Source: an uncultured Acinetobacter sp. (lineage in GTDB: Bacteria; Cyanobacteriota; Vampirovibrionia; Gastranaerophilales; Gastranaerophilaceae). From it: 36,047 nucleotides of DNA. A program made the position numbers and the translations under genes. The stretch is taken from assembly GCA_900321205.1 (NCBI GenBank), contig ONVC01000006.1, positions 1 to 36,047 on the forward strand. The letters are read 5' to 3'. This document shows, piece by piece, positions 24,899 to 31,752 of this stretch. The notes beneath the pieces were generated by a model. It ran no database searches, was not told where the DNA came from, and saw nothing but the letters and a program-made list of their open reading frames with translations. Every line of letters starts with the position of its first letter. Position 1 is the first letter of the stretch.

Positions 24899-25762
24899 AT
24901 GATGAACTGCGTCTTGATAGTAACAAACTTTAATGCCGGACGAAAACGAGCGGTCAGGTATAAAAAGCGTGTAATCAGTTTTGTATTAAAATATACAAAA
25001 TTGTTTAAGTTTGTCGATATTGACGAGTTCAGAGAAACAGATTTGACCCCGTATGATACCATATTTGCAATGGGAGGGGATGGTACTGTTAACAAAATCA
25101 TTCCTTATATTGTTAATACGGATAAAGTTTTGGGAATAATCCCATGCGGTACGGCAAACCTTCTTGCAGCAAAGCTAGGTTTATCAGGGAATATTAATAA
25201 GACTATAAAAATAATAGAAAAGCAGAACGTCAAAAAAATAGATGTTTTTGATATTAATGGCGATAAATGTGCTTTAAGATGCGGTTTTGGGTACGATTCT
25301 GATATTATATGCAAAACTCCTCAATCGCTGAAGAATAAATTTGGGTATTTTGCTTATTTTATTGCAGGGATAATTTTCGGTTTCAGGCTTAAAAACAGGG
25401 ATTATAAAATGACAATTGACGGAGAGTTGAAGGAAGTTAATGCGTCCTGTATAATTTTTGCAAATGCGGCTAATATGTATAAAAATGTTGTTACTTTGGG
25501 TAATGACACAGAGCTTGATGATGGTTTAATGGATATTTTTATGCTGAAAGTTACTAATCCGGTTATATTTTATCTTGAGTTTTTAAGTATTATTATAGGC
25601 ATAAGGAATAATAATAACAGGGCAGAATACTTTAAAGCTAAAAGCGTCAGAATAGAAAATAACTGGCTTGCGTGTCATATAGACGGGGAAAAAAAGAATC
25701 TGAAAGGCGATATAGATATAAGGATTTTGGAAAAATCAGTTAGAGTTTTTGGTAAAAAATAA
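24899..25762 (+). CDS. Diacylglycerol kinase-catalytic-domain lipid kinase (DgkB/YegS type)
   Basis: A 287-residue soluble lipid kinase. The nucleotide-binding loop is FAMGGDGTVNKII (GGDGT), with IIPCGTANLLAAKLGL after it. The C-terminal beta domain contains ANAANMYKNVVTLGNDTELDDGLMDIFML, as in DgkB. The likely substrate is diacylglycerol, giving phosphatidic acid, though YegS-like enzymes can use other lipids. The neighbouring PlsC-like gene fits a lipid context, but a terminator and its own promoter separate them. Start could be M1 (24899) or M2 (24902). Confidence 0.9.
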   Translation: MMNCVLIVTNFNAGRKRAVRYKKRVISFVLKYTKLFKFVDIDEFRETDLTPYDTIFAMGGDGTVNKIIPYIVNTDKVLGIIPCGTANLLAAKLGLSGNINKTIKIIEKQNVKKIDVFDINGDKCALRCGFGYDSDIICKTPQSLKNKFGYFAYFIAGIIFGFRLKNRDYKMTIDGELKEVNASCIIFANAANMYKNVVTLGNDTELDDGLMDIFMLKVTNPVIFYLEFLSIIIGIRNNNNRAEYFKAKSVRIENNWLACHIDGEKKNLKGDIDIRILEKSVRVFGKK

Positions 25763-25835
25763 AAATTCCTCTTTACAAAAATTTTTCAGCAAGTTATATT
25801 ATAATAGTAGACAAACCTACATGACAATTTAATAT

Positions 25836-25913
25836 GGGAGCGTAGCTCAGTTTGGTTAGAGCGCATGCCTGTCACGCATGAGGTCGCGAGTTCGAGCCTC
25901 GTCGTTCCCGCCA
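25836..25913 (+). tRNA. tRNA-Asp (GTC), CCA encoded
   Basis: The acceptor stem GGGAGCG pairs with CGTTCCC (one G-T pair). The D arm is GCTCAGTTTGGTTAGAGC. The anticodon stem CATGC/GCATG encloses loop CT-GTC-AC, anticodon GTC. The T arm is GCGAG-TTCGAGC-CTCGT. Discriminator G at 25910 is followed by an encoded CCA. A strong terminator follows at 25921. Confidence 0.97.
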
Positions 25914-25920
25914 TTAACGA

Positions 25921-25954
25921 AAAAATAAGTCCGCTTGTCGGACTTATTTTTTTT
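25921..25954 (+). terminator. Rho-independent terminator of tRNA-Asp
   Basis: AAAATAAGTCCG pairs with CGGACTTATTTT around loop CTTGT, followed by TTTT. It is a long perfect stem starting 8 bases after the CCA. Confidence 0.85.
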
Positions 25955-25981
25955 GTCAAAAGTTGTGGAATAAAGAGGTGA

Positions 25982-26018
25982 GAACTCGCCGCAGGTTGTT
26001 TTAAACCTGCCCGAGTTC
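25982..26018 (+). repeat. Two-level hairpin
   Basis: GAACTCG (25982-25988) pairs with CGAGTTC (26012-26018), and inside it GCAGGTT (25991-25997) pairs with AACCTGC (26004-26010). The outer right arm belongs to CGAGTTCGAGC, identical to the T-loop region of the tRNA-Asp. Confidence 0.65.
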
Positions 26019-26022
26019 GAGC

Positions 26023-26112
26023 GACCTGTGAGCAGAGTGCGGAGGACTTTTCTTTGGAAGAAACGAAGTTTCTGAAAAGAAAATCCGTAGACACGTTTAA
26101 TGCGAACAGGTC
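26023..26112. repeat. 90-bp palindromic element with GACCTGT/ACAGGTC ends
   Basis: The terminal 7-bp inverted repeat GACCTGT (26023-26029) and ACAGGTC (26106-26112) encloses an imperfect inner hairpin. AGAAAC-GAA-GTTTCT is at its tip and CGGA pairs with TCCG at its base. It interrupts a copy of the tRNA T-arm: CGAGTTCGAGC lies just before it and CCTCGTCGTT shortly after. It looks like a small mobile palindrome, but only one copy is seen here. Confidence 0.5.
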
Positions 26113-26117
26113 AAGAC

Positions 26118-26129
26118 AGCCTCGTCGTT
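26118..26129 (+). repeat. 12-bp direct copy of tRNA-Asp 3' region
   Basis: AGCCTCGTCGTT is identical to 25895-25906 of tRNA-Asp, followed by ACCACTATT versus CCCGCCATT. Such duplications mark integration at a tRNA 3' end. Confidence 0.6.
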
Positions 26130-26145
26130 ACCACTATTTACTTAG

Positions 26146-26171
26146 AAGTCTTGTTATTACGAGACTTTTTT
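26146..26171 (+). terminator. Rho-independent terminator
   Basis: AAGTCTTG pairs with CGAGACTT (one T-G pair), loop TTATTA, followed by TTTT. No gene ends just before it, which suggests a short RNA ending here. Confidence 0.6.
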
Positions 26172-26239
26172 AATGCGTCTGCTTTCGTTTTATAGTGTGT
26201 GTTTATGGCTAATTTTGTTATTATTATTGAATTTTAATA

Positions 26240-26260
26240 AGTTCGAACCTTGTCAATCCT
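26240..26260 (+). repeat. Diverged copy of tRNA-Asp T-arm/acceptor end
   Basis: The 21 bases align without gaps to 25889-25909 of the tRNA, sharing AGTTCGA, CCT, GTC and TCC. About 16 of 21 bases are identical by eye. Confidence 0.45.
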
Positions 26261-26300
26261 CTTGATATTTTATCCTGTTTATATAGCAGGAGGGTAAACT

Positions 26301-26552
26301 ATGAACAAGGCAACAATAACTCTTAAAGTGGATGACTACACAATAATCTTACACAGAGGCGAAGAAGAACCAGAAGAAATTGAACAGAAACGAATGGCTA
26401 GGTACGTAACTTGCCTATGCAATATGGCAATAAAACTAATGGCAAAACACTTTGAAGAATATTGCCCAGAATTACAATCTAAAGTACGTAATATTTTGAA
26501 AAAGGGTGAAAGTAAAATATTAAACGGAAAAGTACTAAAGCTGAGAGTTTAA
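26301..26552 (+). CDS. Small protein of unknown function
   Basis: The 83-residue protein has an excellent ribosome binding site (AGGAGG, 26289-26294) and good spacing. The N-terminal half looks like short strands (ATITLKVDDYTIILHRGEE). The rest is helical and basic with two Cys in TCLCNM and one in YCPEL. No signal peptide or known motif is seen. It lies 27 bases before the marR-like gene, with that gene's own promoter in the gap. Its place between tRNA remnants and the efflux genes suggests accessory DNA. Confidence 0.7.
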   Translation: MNKATITLKVDDYTIILHRGEEEPEEIEQKRMARYVTCLCNMAIKLMAKHFEEYCPELQSKVRNILKKGESKILNGKVLKLRV

Positions 26553-26567
26553 ATTCAAACTTTATAG

Positions 26568-26573
26568 TATAAT
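26568..26573 (+). promoter_or_regulatory. -10 box, probable leaderless start of the MarR gene
   Basis: TATAAT, six bases (ATCCCT), then ATG at 26580. An imperfect palindrome with AGTTT/AAACT arms (26546-26561) lies just upstream and could be a regulator site. Confidence 0.5.
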
Positions 26574-26579
26574 ATCCCT

Positions 26580-27050
26580 ATGAGAAAAAGCTGGTACACA
26601 CAATACAATAAATCAGTGGAATATGCTTCTGAGGTATTGGTTAAGACTTTTCAAGAAGTTTCAAGAAGAGTTCATAAACAACAGAATTTTGAAGTTACTC
26701 ACGAAGAATATGTTATTTTAGAAATAATATATCTCAACCCAGGTATTTTACAATTTGAAATAGCACAACAAATTTCAATGCACCGCTCATATGTTTGCAA
26801 GTTCCTATTGCAATTGCAAAATGAAGGTTATATCAGACGGGAAGAACATATAAAAGGTAAAAGAAAAATTATATTAAAAAACTTTTTAACTCCAAAAGGT
26901 GAAGAACTTTATCATAAAATTAAAAATTACATAATTAATGACATATTATTATCGTCTACTGATGAAGAAATAGAAGAATTCAACCGCATTGCTCAAAAGT
27001 TATTAAATAGAGCAAATAAAATGAAAGAAAGATTTGCCATACAATTTTAA
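26580..27050 (+). CDS. MarR-family transcriptional regulator
   Basis: A 156-residue winged-helix regulator. The core runs TYEEYVILEIIY-like (THEEYVILEIIYLNPGILQFEIAQQI), then the recognition helix SMHRSYVCKFLLQLQNEGYI and the wing REEHIKGKRKIILKNFLT. Terminal helices give the dimer interface. MarR proteins usually repress an adjacent efflux gene and release DNA on binding a small phenolic or drug ligand. The MFS pump follows after 95 bases, with a perfect 24-bp palindrome at its promoter as the obvious operator. Confidence 0.88.
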   Translation: MRKSWYTQYNKSVEYASEVLVKTFQEVSRRVHKQQNFEVTHEEYVILEIIYLNPGILQFEIAQQISMHRSYVCKFLLQLQNEGYIRREEHIKGKRKIILKNFLTPKGEELYHKIKNYIINDILLSSTDEEIEEFNRIAQKLLNRANKMKERFAIQF

Positions 27051-27069
27051 TCGATATTTATTACTTTAA

Positions 27070-27098
27070 TTGACTATAAGTTATTTATTATGTATTAT
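27070..27098 (+). promoter_or_regulatory. Promoter of the MFS efflux gene
   Basis: TTGACT (27070-27075), 17-base spacer, TATTAT (27093-27098). The end of the -10 enters the palindrome at 27097-27120, so repressor binding would block RNA polymerase. Confidence 0.6.
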
Positions 27099-27120
27099 AA
27101 TGTTAAATATTTAACATTAT
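27097..27120. promoter_or_regulatory. Perfect 24-bp palindrome, likely MarR operator
   Basis: ATAATGTTAAAT followed by its exact reverse complement, 26 bases before the pump ATG and at the transcription start. Length and symmetry suit a MarR dimer. Confidence 0.65.
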
Positions 27121-27145
27121 TACTTTGTTAAGTTCGGGGAGCAAA

Positions 27146-28705
27146 ATGTCTGAAGCATTGGCAGAAGAAGTATGGAGACCTAAAACAAATAAATGGATTA
27201 TAACTCTTTCGGTTATGATAGCTACATTTGTTGATACACTAAACAGCTCTATTGCTAATGTTGCTTTGAAATATATTGCGGGAAGTTATTCCATATCAGA
27301 TGACGAGAGCCTTTGGATAATTACAATGTTTTTAATCGCATGCAGTATTTTGCTGCCTGCAACAGATTGGTGTTCCAAGGTATTCGGGAGAAAAAAATTC
27401 TTTTTATTTTGTATTGCACTTTTTGCAGGGGCTTCTTTTTTATGCGGTATTGCACCAAATTTTGAAATAATGATATTGGGCAGAATATTACAGGGATTAG
27501 GTGGAGGGTGTTTGTTACCGATTTCACAGGCAATAATATTTGAATCATTTCCACCCGAAGAACAAGGAAAAGGAGTTGCTGTTTTTGGTGTCGGAATATT
27601 ATTGGCACCTATTATAGGACCGATTCTTGGCGGTTGGCTTACAACAAATTTATCTTGGAATTGGGTGTTTTTTATAAGTGTTCCTGTCTCAATTCTGTCA
27701 TTTTTTATGGTTATGGTATTTATTGAAGACCCTCCCTATATGAAAGCACAAGGTATGTTGCCTTTTGATACGTTGGGATTCTTACTTTTAATTGTTTGGA
27801 TTTCATCATTTCAGGTAATGGTTGATAACGGTCAAAAGAACGGCTGGTTTGATTCAGCATATATTTGTAAACTTGGTATTGTTTCTTTAATATCTTTTAT
27901 TGTTCTTATATGGTGGGAATTAAAAAACAAGAAACCGCTTTTTGATTTGAGGATTTTTAAAAATTTTCAGTTTACAGTAGGACAAGCTATGATAGCGCTT
28001 GCAATGGGAATCGTTTTTGCTTCTGTTGCTATACTGCCGAGGTTTTTACAAAGTTTGATGGGGTATGATGCGTATTTAAGCGGTTTAGCATCAGGTCCTA
28101 TGGGTGTCGGCTCAATGTCAGGTATAGCTTTATCAGGAATTTTATCAAATAAAATTGACCCTAAAAAATTGGTATTTATAGGTGTAATCTTTGTTTTTAT
28201 TGCTTGTATGATGTTTGCAGGACTTAATTTAACTATTGCAATACCAAATGTTATTTTGCCTAATATCTTAATTGGTATGGGTTCAACATTTATAATCATA
28301 CCTTCTACAACAATTACATTTGTTAAAGTATCAAACGAAGATATGACAAATGCTTCAAGTTTGCAGAATTTAACAAAAAATGTTCTTTCTGCCATTGGAA
28401 CATCGTCAGTTGGTGTATTTGTTTCGTCATACTCGCAAATTCATCAAACTTATCTCGTTGACAGACTTACTTTATTAAACAATAACTTTTCTGAGAGAAT
28501 AAGTTTTCTTGTTTCATCATTTATGCAAACAGGTATGGATAGAGTAACTGCTGAAGTGGCAGCAAACTCAATGATTTATAAACAACTGATACAACAATCA
28601 ATGTTAAGTGCTTACATAAGTACATATAAAACTTATGCACTATTAGTGCTTATTGTTATTCCGTTATTAATACTTTTAAGTAAAGAAAAAGCTGAAAATG
28701 GATAG
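27146..28705 (+). CDS. MFS efflux transporter, DHA2 (EmrB/QacA, 14-TM) family
   Basis: A 519-residue proton-driven drug exporter. The start SEALAEEVWRPKTNKWIITLSVMIATFVDTLNSSIANVAL is typical of EmrB, with an Asp and Asn in helix 1. Motif A is present as DWCSKVFGRKKFF, and motif C as GVGILLAPIIGPILGGW in helix 5. About 14 hydrophobic segments can be counted. No EmrA-type membrane-fusion partner or TolC is adjacent. GGGGAG precedes the ATG at 27146; the TTG at 27125 lies upstream of that site. Regulation by the upstream MarR protein through the palindrome is likely. Confidence 0.9.
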   Translation: MSEALAEEVWRPKTNKWIITLSVMIATFVDTLNSSIANVALKYIAGSYSISDDESLWIITMFLIACSILLPATDWCSKVFGRKKFFLFCIALFAGASFLCGIAPNFEIMILGRILQGLGGGCLLPISQAIIFESFPPEEQGKGVAVFGVGILLAPIIGPILGGWLTTNLSWNWVFFISVPVSILSFFMVMVFIEDPPYMKAQGMLPFDTLGFLLLIVWISSFQVMVDNGQKNGWFDSAYICKLGIVSLISFIVLIWWELKNKKPLFDLRIFKNFQFTVGQAMIALAMGIVFASVAILPRFLQSLMGYDAYLSGLASGPMGVGSMSGIALSGILSNKIDPKKLVFIGVIFVFIACMMFAGLNLTIAIPNVILPNILIGMGSTFIIIPSTTITFVKVSNEDMTNASSLQNLTKNVLSAIGTSSVGVFVSSYSQIHQTYLVDRLTLLNNNFSERISFLVSSFMQTGMDRVTAEVAANSMIYKQLIQQSMLSAYISTYKTYALLVLIVIPLLILLSKEKAENG

Positions 28706-28790
28706 TATTTTAGAAATATTAAAAGAAACATATTTAATAGATAATTTATTAAGTTCCCATGTATTAAACCAAGAACAAATGCAGCCTTAA
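28698..28790 (+). CDS. Possible 30-residue ORF overlapping the pump gene end
   Basis: MDSILEILKETYLIDNLLSS... starts 8 bases inside the pump's 3' end (AATGGATAG) and ends at TAA 28788-28790. It could be translated by coupling, but there is no independent ribosome binding site. It could equally be the remnant of a longer gene. Confidence 0.25.
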   Translation: MDSILEILKETYLIDNLLSSHVLNQEQMQP

Positions 28791-28869
28791 ACACAGCAAT
28801 ATCAAGTTTTTATTTTTTTGCTTTTTTCAAAAAATCTGAAAGTTTGATAAAATTAACCATAAACGGATG

Positions 28870-28875
28870 TATAAT
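28870..28875 (+). promoter_or_regulatory. -10 box of the lipoprotein gene
   Basis: TATAAT at 28870-28875. The best -35 (TTGATA, 28844-28849) is 20 bases away, longer than ideal. Confidence 0.35.
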
Positions 28876-28921
28876 ATGATATAGATTCTAAGATAAAATA
28901 CTGAATCTTTTGGAGAATTTT

Positions 28922-29371
28922 ATGAAAAAACTGGTACAGTTAACAATAATAATTTCTTTAATTGCAGTTGGTCTGATTATAGGCTGTACAGGTATAAAAT
29001 GTTTTTGTCTGAAAAAAACAGCACATTTAACTCCTGTTTACTTTGACAAAGGAGTTTATAAAGCTGCCTCTCCTGATAATAAAAATCCGGACAAATATTA
29101 TTTTTACATTTTTTACGATAAAAGTTCAGGTTATACCGAGGACAACGTAATGGGAATCGGCTTGCCGTTTTCTTGTGTACAAGAAAACGGTTATGTAAAA
29201 TTTAAATTCGGAGGAGCTACTGAACCGGATGAAATATTTAAAATAAAATCTGTTAAAGATAAAGTTGTTACAGGCTCTTTTGATGATGGATCGTTGCTTA
29301 TATTTACTCCTATTTCAGATGCAAGTCCCGATAATTTTGACGCTGTCGAATATACTAAAAAAAGAAAATAA
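28922..29371 (+). CDS. Small lipoprotein, unknown function
   Basis: The 149-residue protein has a lipoprotein signal (hydrophobic 4-21, lipobox LIIGC, Cys22). The mature part is a compact beta-rich domain: YYFYIFYDKSSGYTED, GYVKFKFGGA, VVTGSFDDGSLLIFTP. It ends EYTKKRK. GGAG lies six bases before the ATG at 28922. I do not recognise the family. It is convergent with the CDF transporter gene. Confidence 0.75.
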   Translation: MKKLVQLTIIISLIAVGLIIGCTGIKCFCLKKTAHLTPVYFDKGVYKAASPDNKNPDKYYFYIFYDKSSGYTEDNVMGIGLPFSCVQENGYVKFKFGGATEPDEIFKIKSVKDKVVTGSFDDGSLLIFTPISDASPDNFDAVEYTKKRK

Positions 29372-29388
29372 GCCTGTTAAAACAATTC

Positions 29389-29410
29389 TTTTTTCCTGTT
29401 AACGAAAAAA
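29389..29410. terminator. Weak bidirectional terminator
   Basis: TTTTTTC-CTGTTAAC-GAAAAAA between two convergent genes. The stem is nearly all A-T, so strength is doubtful. Confidence 0.3.
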
Positions 29411-29425
29411 AGTACAAAACTCTGT

Positions 29426-30298
29426 TTAATCCTGTTTGTAAGGTTCGCAGTGAATAGTTATCAGAGTATTAGGCAAAACTTCCTGAATTTTAGCTTCTAA
29501 TATATCGCAAATTTCGTGGCATTCTTTTATCGGCATAGATTCTTCGCACAGAAGAGTAATATCAATGTCTCTTGTTGAACCGCTTTTTCTGCTTTTCAGA
29601 TTTTTGAATCCGTAAATGTTTTTACAGTCATTTATTATATTTTCTATAATTTTAATATCATCGTCAGGCAAAGTTCTGTCCAGAAGGTCGTTGAGTGTTT
29701 CTTTTATGATAGATATTCCTGTTTTTAATATTATTAAGGCAACAAGTATTGCAATTAACGGGTCTAATAATGTAATCCCTGTTATTTTTATTAAAATTAA
29801 ACCGATAAGGACACCCAAAGAAGAATACACGTCTGTGCTCAAATGCTGAGCATCAGCTTTAAGTGCGACAGAATCGGTTTTTTTTGCAACAGCAAATAAA
29901 TAACTGCTTACCAAAAGATTAGCCGCTATCGCAATTAACATTACAACTATACCGGGTGTAGAGTTAAACTCTAATGTGCCATGGGTGATAATTTTTTTAC
30001 AGGATTCCCAAATAATGTAGAATGATGCGAGTAGAATTAAAACTCCTTCAAAAAATCCTGAAATATCTTCGTACTTCCCGTGACCGAAAGGGTGGTCCTT
30101 GTCGGCAGGTTCGGAGGAACGTTTAACCGCAAACAGGGTTAGGACGGAAGCCAGAAAATCGCTCAAAGAGTGAATCGCTTCCGATATAATACACATACTT
30201 CCGGTAATAATACCTGCGATTAATTTGAATAATATTATTAATCCATTAGAAATAATAGATAAATTTGCAGCTTTTGTCTTTATGTTTTCAATGCCCAT
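29426..30298 (-). CDS. Cation diffusion facilitator (Zn/Fe/Mn efflux)
   Basis: A 290-residue CDF antiporter with six membrane helices and a C-terminal cytoplasmic metal-binding domain (about 210-290). Metal ligands are IHSLSD in helix 2 and QHLSTD in helix 5. DHPFGHGKYED follows helix 2, and the cytoplasmic domain contains RDIDITLLCEESMPIKECHEICD. The ATG at 30298 is preceded by AGGA. The longer start (30343) would add a non-conserved hydrophobic stretch. Metal choice cannot be read from the sequence. Confidence 0.93.
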   Translation of the reverse strand: MGIENIKTKAANLSIISNGLIILFKLIAGIITGSMCIISEAIHSLSDFLASVLTLFAVKRSSEPADKDHPFGHGKYEDISGFFEGVLILLASFYIIWESCKKIITHGTLEFNSTPGIVVMLIAIAANLLVSSYLFAVAKKTDSVALKADAQHLSTDVYSSLGVLIGLILIKITGITLLDPLIAILVALIILKTGISIIKETLNDLLDRTLPDDDIKIIENIINDCKNIYGFKNLKSRKSGSTRDIDITLLCEESMPIKECHEICDILEAKIQEVLPNTLITIHCEPYKQD

Positions 30299-30416
30299 AA
30301 TCAAATCCTGTTCTATATATAATAGCATAAAATTAATTGTCACAAATAGATTTATTTTGCTTTCGTGATATTATATTTATAAAGGAAAAGATTTTAAGAA
30401 CAGTTGAGAAAATAGC

Positions 30417-30788
30417 ATGAACTTTTTATTGGTATTTACAGGCGGCGGTTTGGGAGCTCTTGTCAGATATTTACTTTATCTGATTATGCCCGGTCATGCG
30501 TATTTACCGCTTGCGACACTGGTGGCAAACTTCTTTGGCTGCTTTGTTGCAACTGTTATTTTTGTATATTTTGCCCTGAAAAGTGGCTTGAATGCAAGTT
30601 ATAAAGTTTTTCTGATTACGGGATTTTGCGGAGGATTGAGTACGCTTAGTGCATTATCGTTAGAACTGCTGCACTATATTCATTCTGACGATTACCTCAG
30701 AGCAGGAATATACATTTTTTCAACCGTAATTGTTTGTACAGCTGCTGTATTGCTGGGTGTATTTTTTGTAAAACACAGTCTAAACTAA
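30417..30788 (+). CDS. crcB: Fluoride ion exporter FluC/CrcB
   Basis: A 123-residue four-helix channel that exports fluoride as an antiparallel dimer. Conserved GGGLGALVRYL opens the chain. The Asn of LVANFFGCFVA and the TGFCGGLSTLSAL break-helix (usually GFCGGLTTFST) are present. No second copy lies beside it, so a homodimer is expected. The 73 bases upstream lack the fluoride (crcB) riboswitch core. Confidence 0.93.
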   Translation: MNFLLVFTGGGLGALVRYLLYLIMPGHAYLPLATLVANFFGCFVATVIFVYFALKSGLNASYKVFLITGFCGGLSTLSALSLELLHYIHSDDYLRAGIYIFSTVIVCTAAVLLGVFFVKHSLN

Positions 30789-30853
30789 GTTTCTGTCAAA
30801 ATTGTTCTTAAAGTTGTTTGTGATAAGATTAAAAAGTAAGGAAAATACTAAAA

Positions 30854-31663
30854 ATGATTTCACACTGGCAAATACCTCTTTTAATGACATTTCTTGCAGG
30901 ATTCGCAACCGTTATAGGCGGTTTTATTACGTTTTTTGTAAACAAAAGTAATCTTAAAGTTTTGTCGCTTGGGCTTGGTTTTTCTGCAGGTGTTATGATT
31001 TTTGTTTCTTTTACGGAAATTTTATCTACGGCGGAAAACCTTTTAAAAACGTATTATCCCGTAAAATATCACTGGATGCTTTTCTGGGGATTTATAGCAG
31101 GCGTAGTGGTCGCAAAACTTATTGACGAGTTTATTCCTGACCACGTAGAAGAAGAGGATTTCTCTGAAAACTGTTCTACGGAAGATGAAAATTGCAAGAG
31201 AAAACACAAAATTAAAAGGGCAGGATTGCTTACGGCTATTGCTATTGCTGTTCATAATTTCCCGGAAGGTCTGGGAACATTTCTTGTTTCTTCGCAAAAT
31301 CTTGCACTGGGAGCTTCCGTTGCAATAGCAATCGCACTTCATAATATTCCTGAAGGCATTGCGGTTGCTCTTCCTATTTACCACGCAACAGGAAAGAAAC
31401 GAAAAGCTATCTGGTATTCTTTCTGGACGGGTATTACAGAACCCATTGGTGCAATAATAGGTTTGGGCTTGCTTCACTGGTTCCTGCCGGAAGCTTTTAT
31501 CGGATTTTTATTAATAGCAGTAGTCGGTATAATGATATACATATCTTTTGATACTCTGCTTCCGCTTTCTCATGAATACGGTGACTGGCACTATGCAATA
31601 ACAGGTATAATGTCGGGTATCATTGTAATCTGGGCAAGTCTGTTGTTATTAAACGGATATTGA
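30854..31663 (+). CDS. zupT: Zinc transporter ZupT (ZIP family)
   Basis: A 269-residue ZIP importer of zinc and other divalent metals, eight membrane helices. Metal-binding motifs are AVHNFPEGLG in helix 4 and ALHNIPEGIAVA in helix 5. The loop after helix 3 is acidic and contains Cys (PDHVEEEDFSENCSTEDENC). AAGGA precedes the ATG. It stands 65 bases after crcB, and the divergent CDF exporter lies just beyond, so this is a small metal/halide ion group. Confidence 0.93.
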   Translation: MISHWQIPLLMTFLAGFATVIGGFITFFVNKSNLKVLSLGLGFSAGVMIFVSFTEILSTAENLLKTYYPVKYHWMLFWGFIAGVVVAKLIDEFIPDHVEEEDFSENCSTEDENCKRKHKIKRAGLLTAIAIAVHNFPEGLGTFLVSSQNLALGASVAIAIALHNIPEGIAVALPIYHATGKKRKAIWYSFWTGITEPIGAIIGLGLLHWFLPEAFIGFLLIAVVGIMIYISFDTLLPLSHEYGDWHYAITGIMSGIIVIWASLLLLNGY

Positions 31664-31699
31664 TATCTTTTAAATTTATGGTAATTTTGCGGCTCATGC

Positions 31700-31730
31700 C
31701 TCAGAAAGACGGATTTTTTGTCATTCTGAG
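31700..31730. terminator. Hairpin between convergent zupT and rlmN
   Basis: CTCAGAA-A-GAC pairs with GTC-A-TTCTGAG around a 9-base loop containing TTTTTT. It is placed to end both genes. TGTCATTCTGAGC resembles an interspersed palindrome I have seen in many bacterial genomes; that resemblance is from memory. Confidence 0.5.
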
Positions 31731-31752
31731 CAGGACTAATATTAATATTAAT

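Larger units (their letters stand above)
25914..26300. other. 387-bp gene-free stretch after tRNA-Asp, rich in hairpins and tRNA-like fragments
   Basis: No credible gene is present. In order it holds the tRNA terminator, a two-stem hairpin (25982-26018), a 90-bp element with inverted ends (26023-26112), a 12-bp copy of the tRNA-Asp 3' end (26118-26129) and a terminator (26146-26171). A more diverged copy of the tRNA 3' end (26240-26260) and the AGGAGG ribosome binding site of the next gene complete it. A small structured RNA covering about 25975-26171 is possible, since its 3' end is a good terminator. Confidence 0.7.

Noticed and set aside
25786-26094. Minus-strand 102-residue reading frame over the tRNA
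   Set aside because: It contains the translated antisense of tRNA-Asp (TRLELATSCVTGMRSNQ), a well-known false protein. The tRNA explains the conservation.
26301-28790. Insertion sequence or prophage in the accessory block
   Set aside because: There is no transposase, integrase or phage gene; only tRNA-end scars hint at past integration.
30344-30416. Possible fluoride riboswitch before crcB
   Set aside because: The conserved crcB-motif core is not present in these 73 bases.
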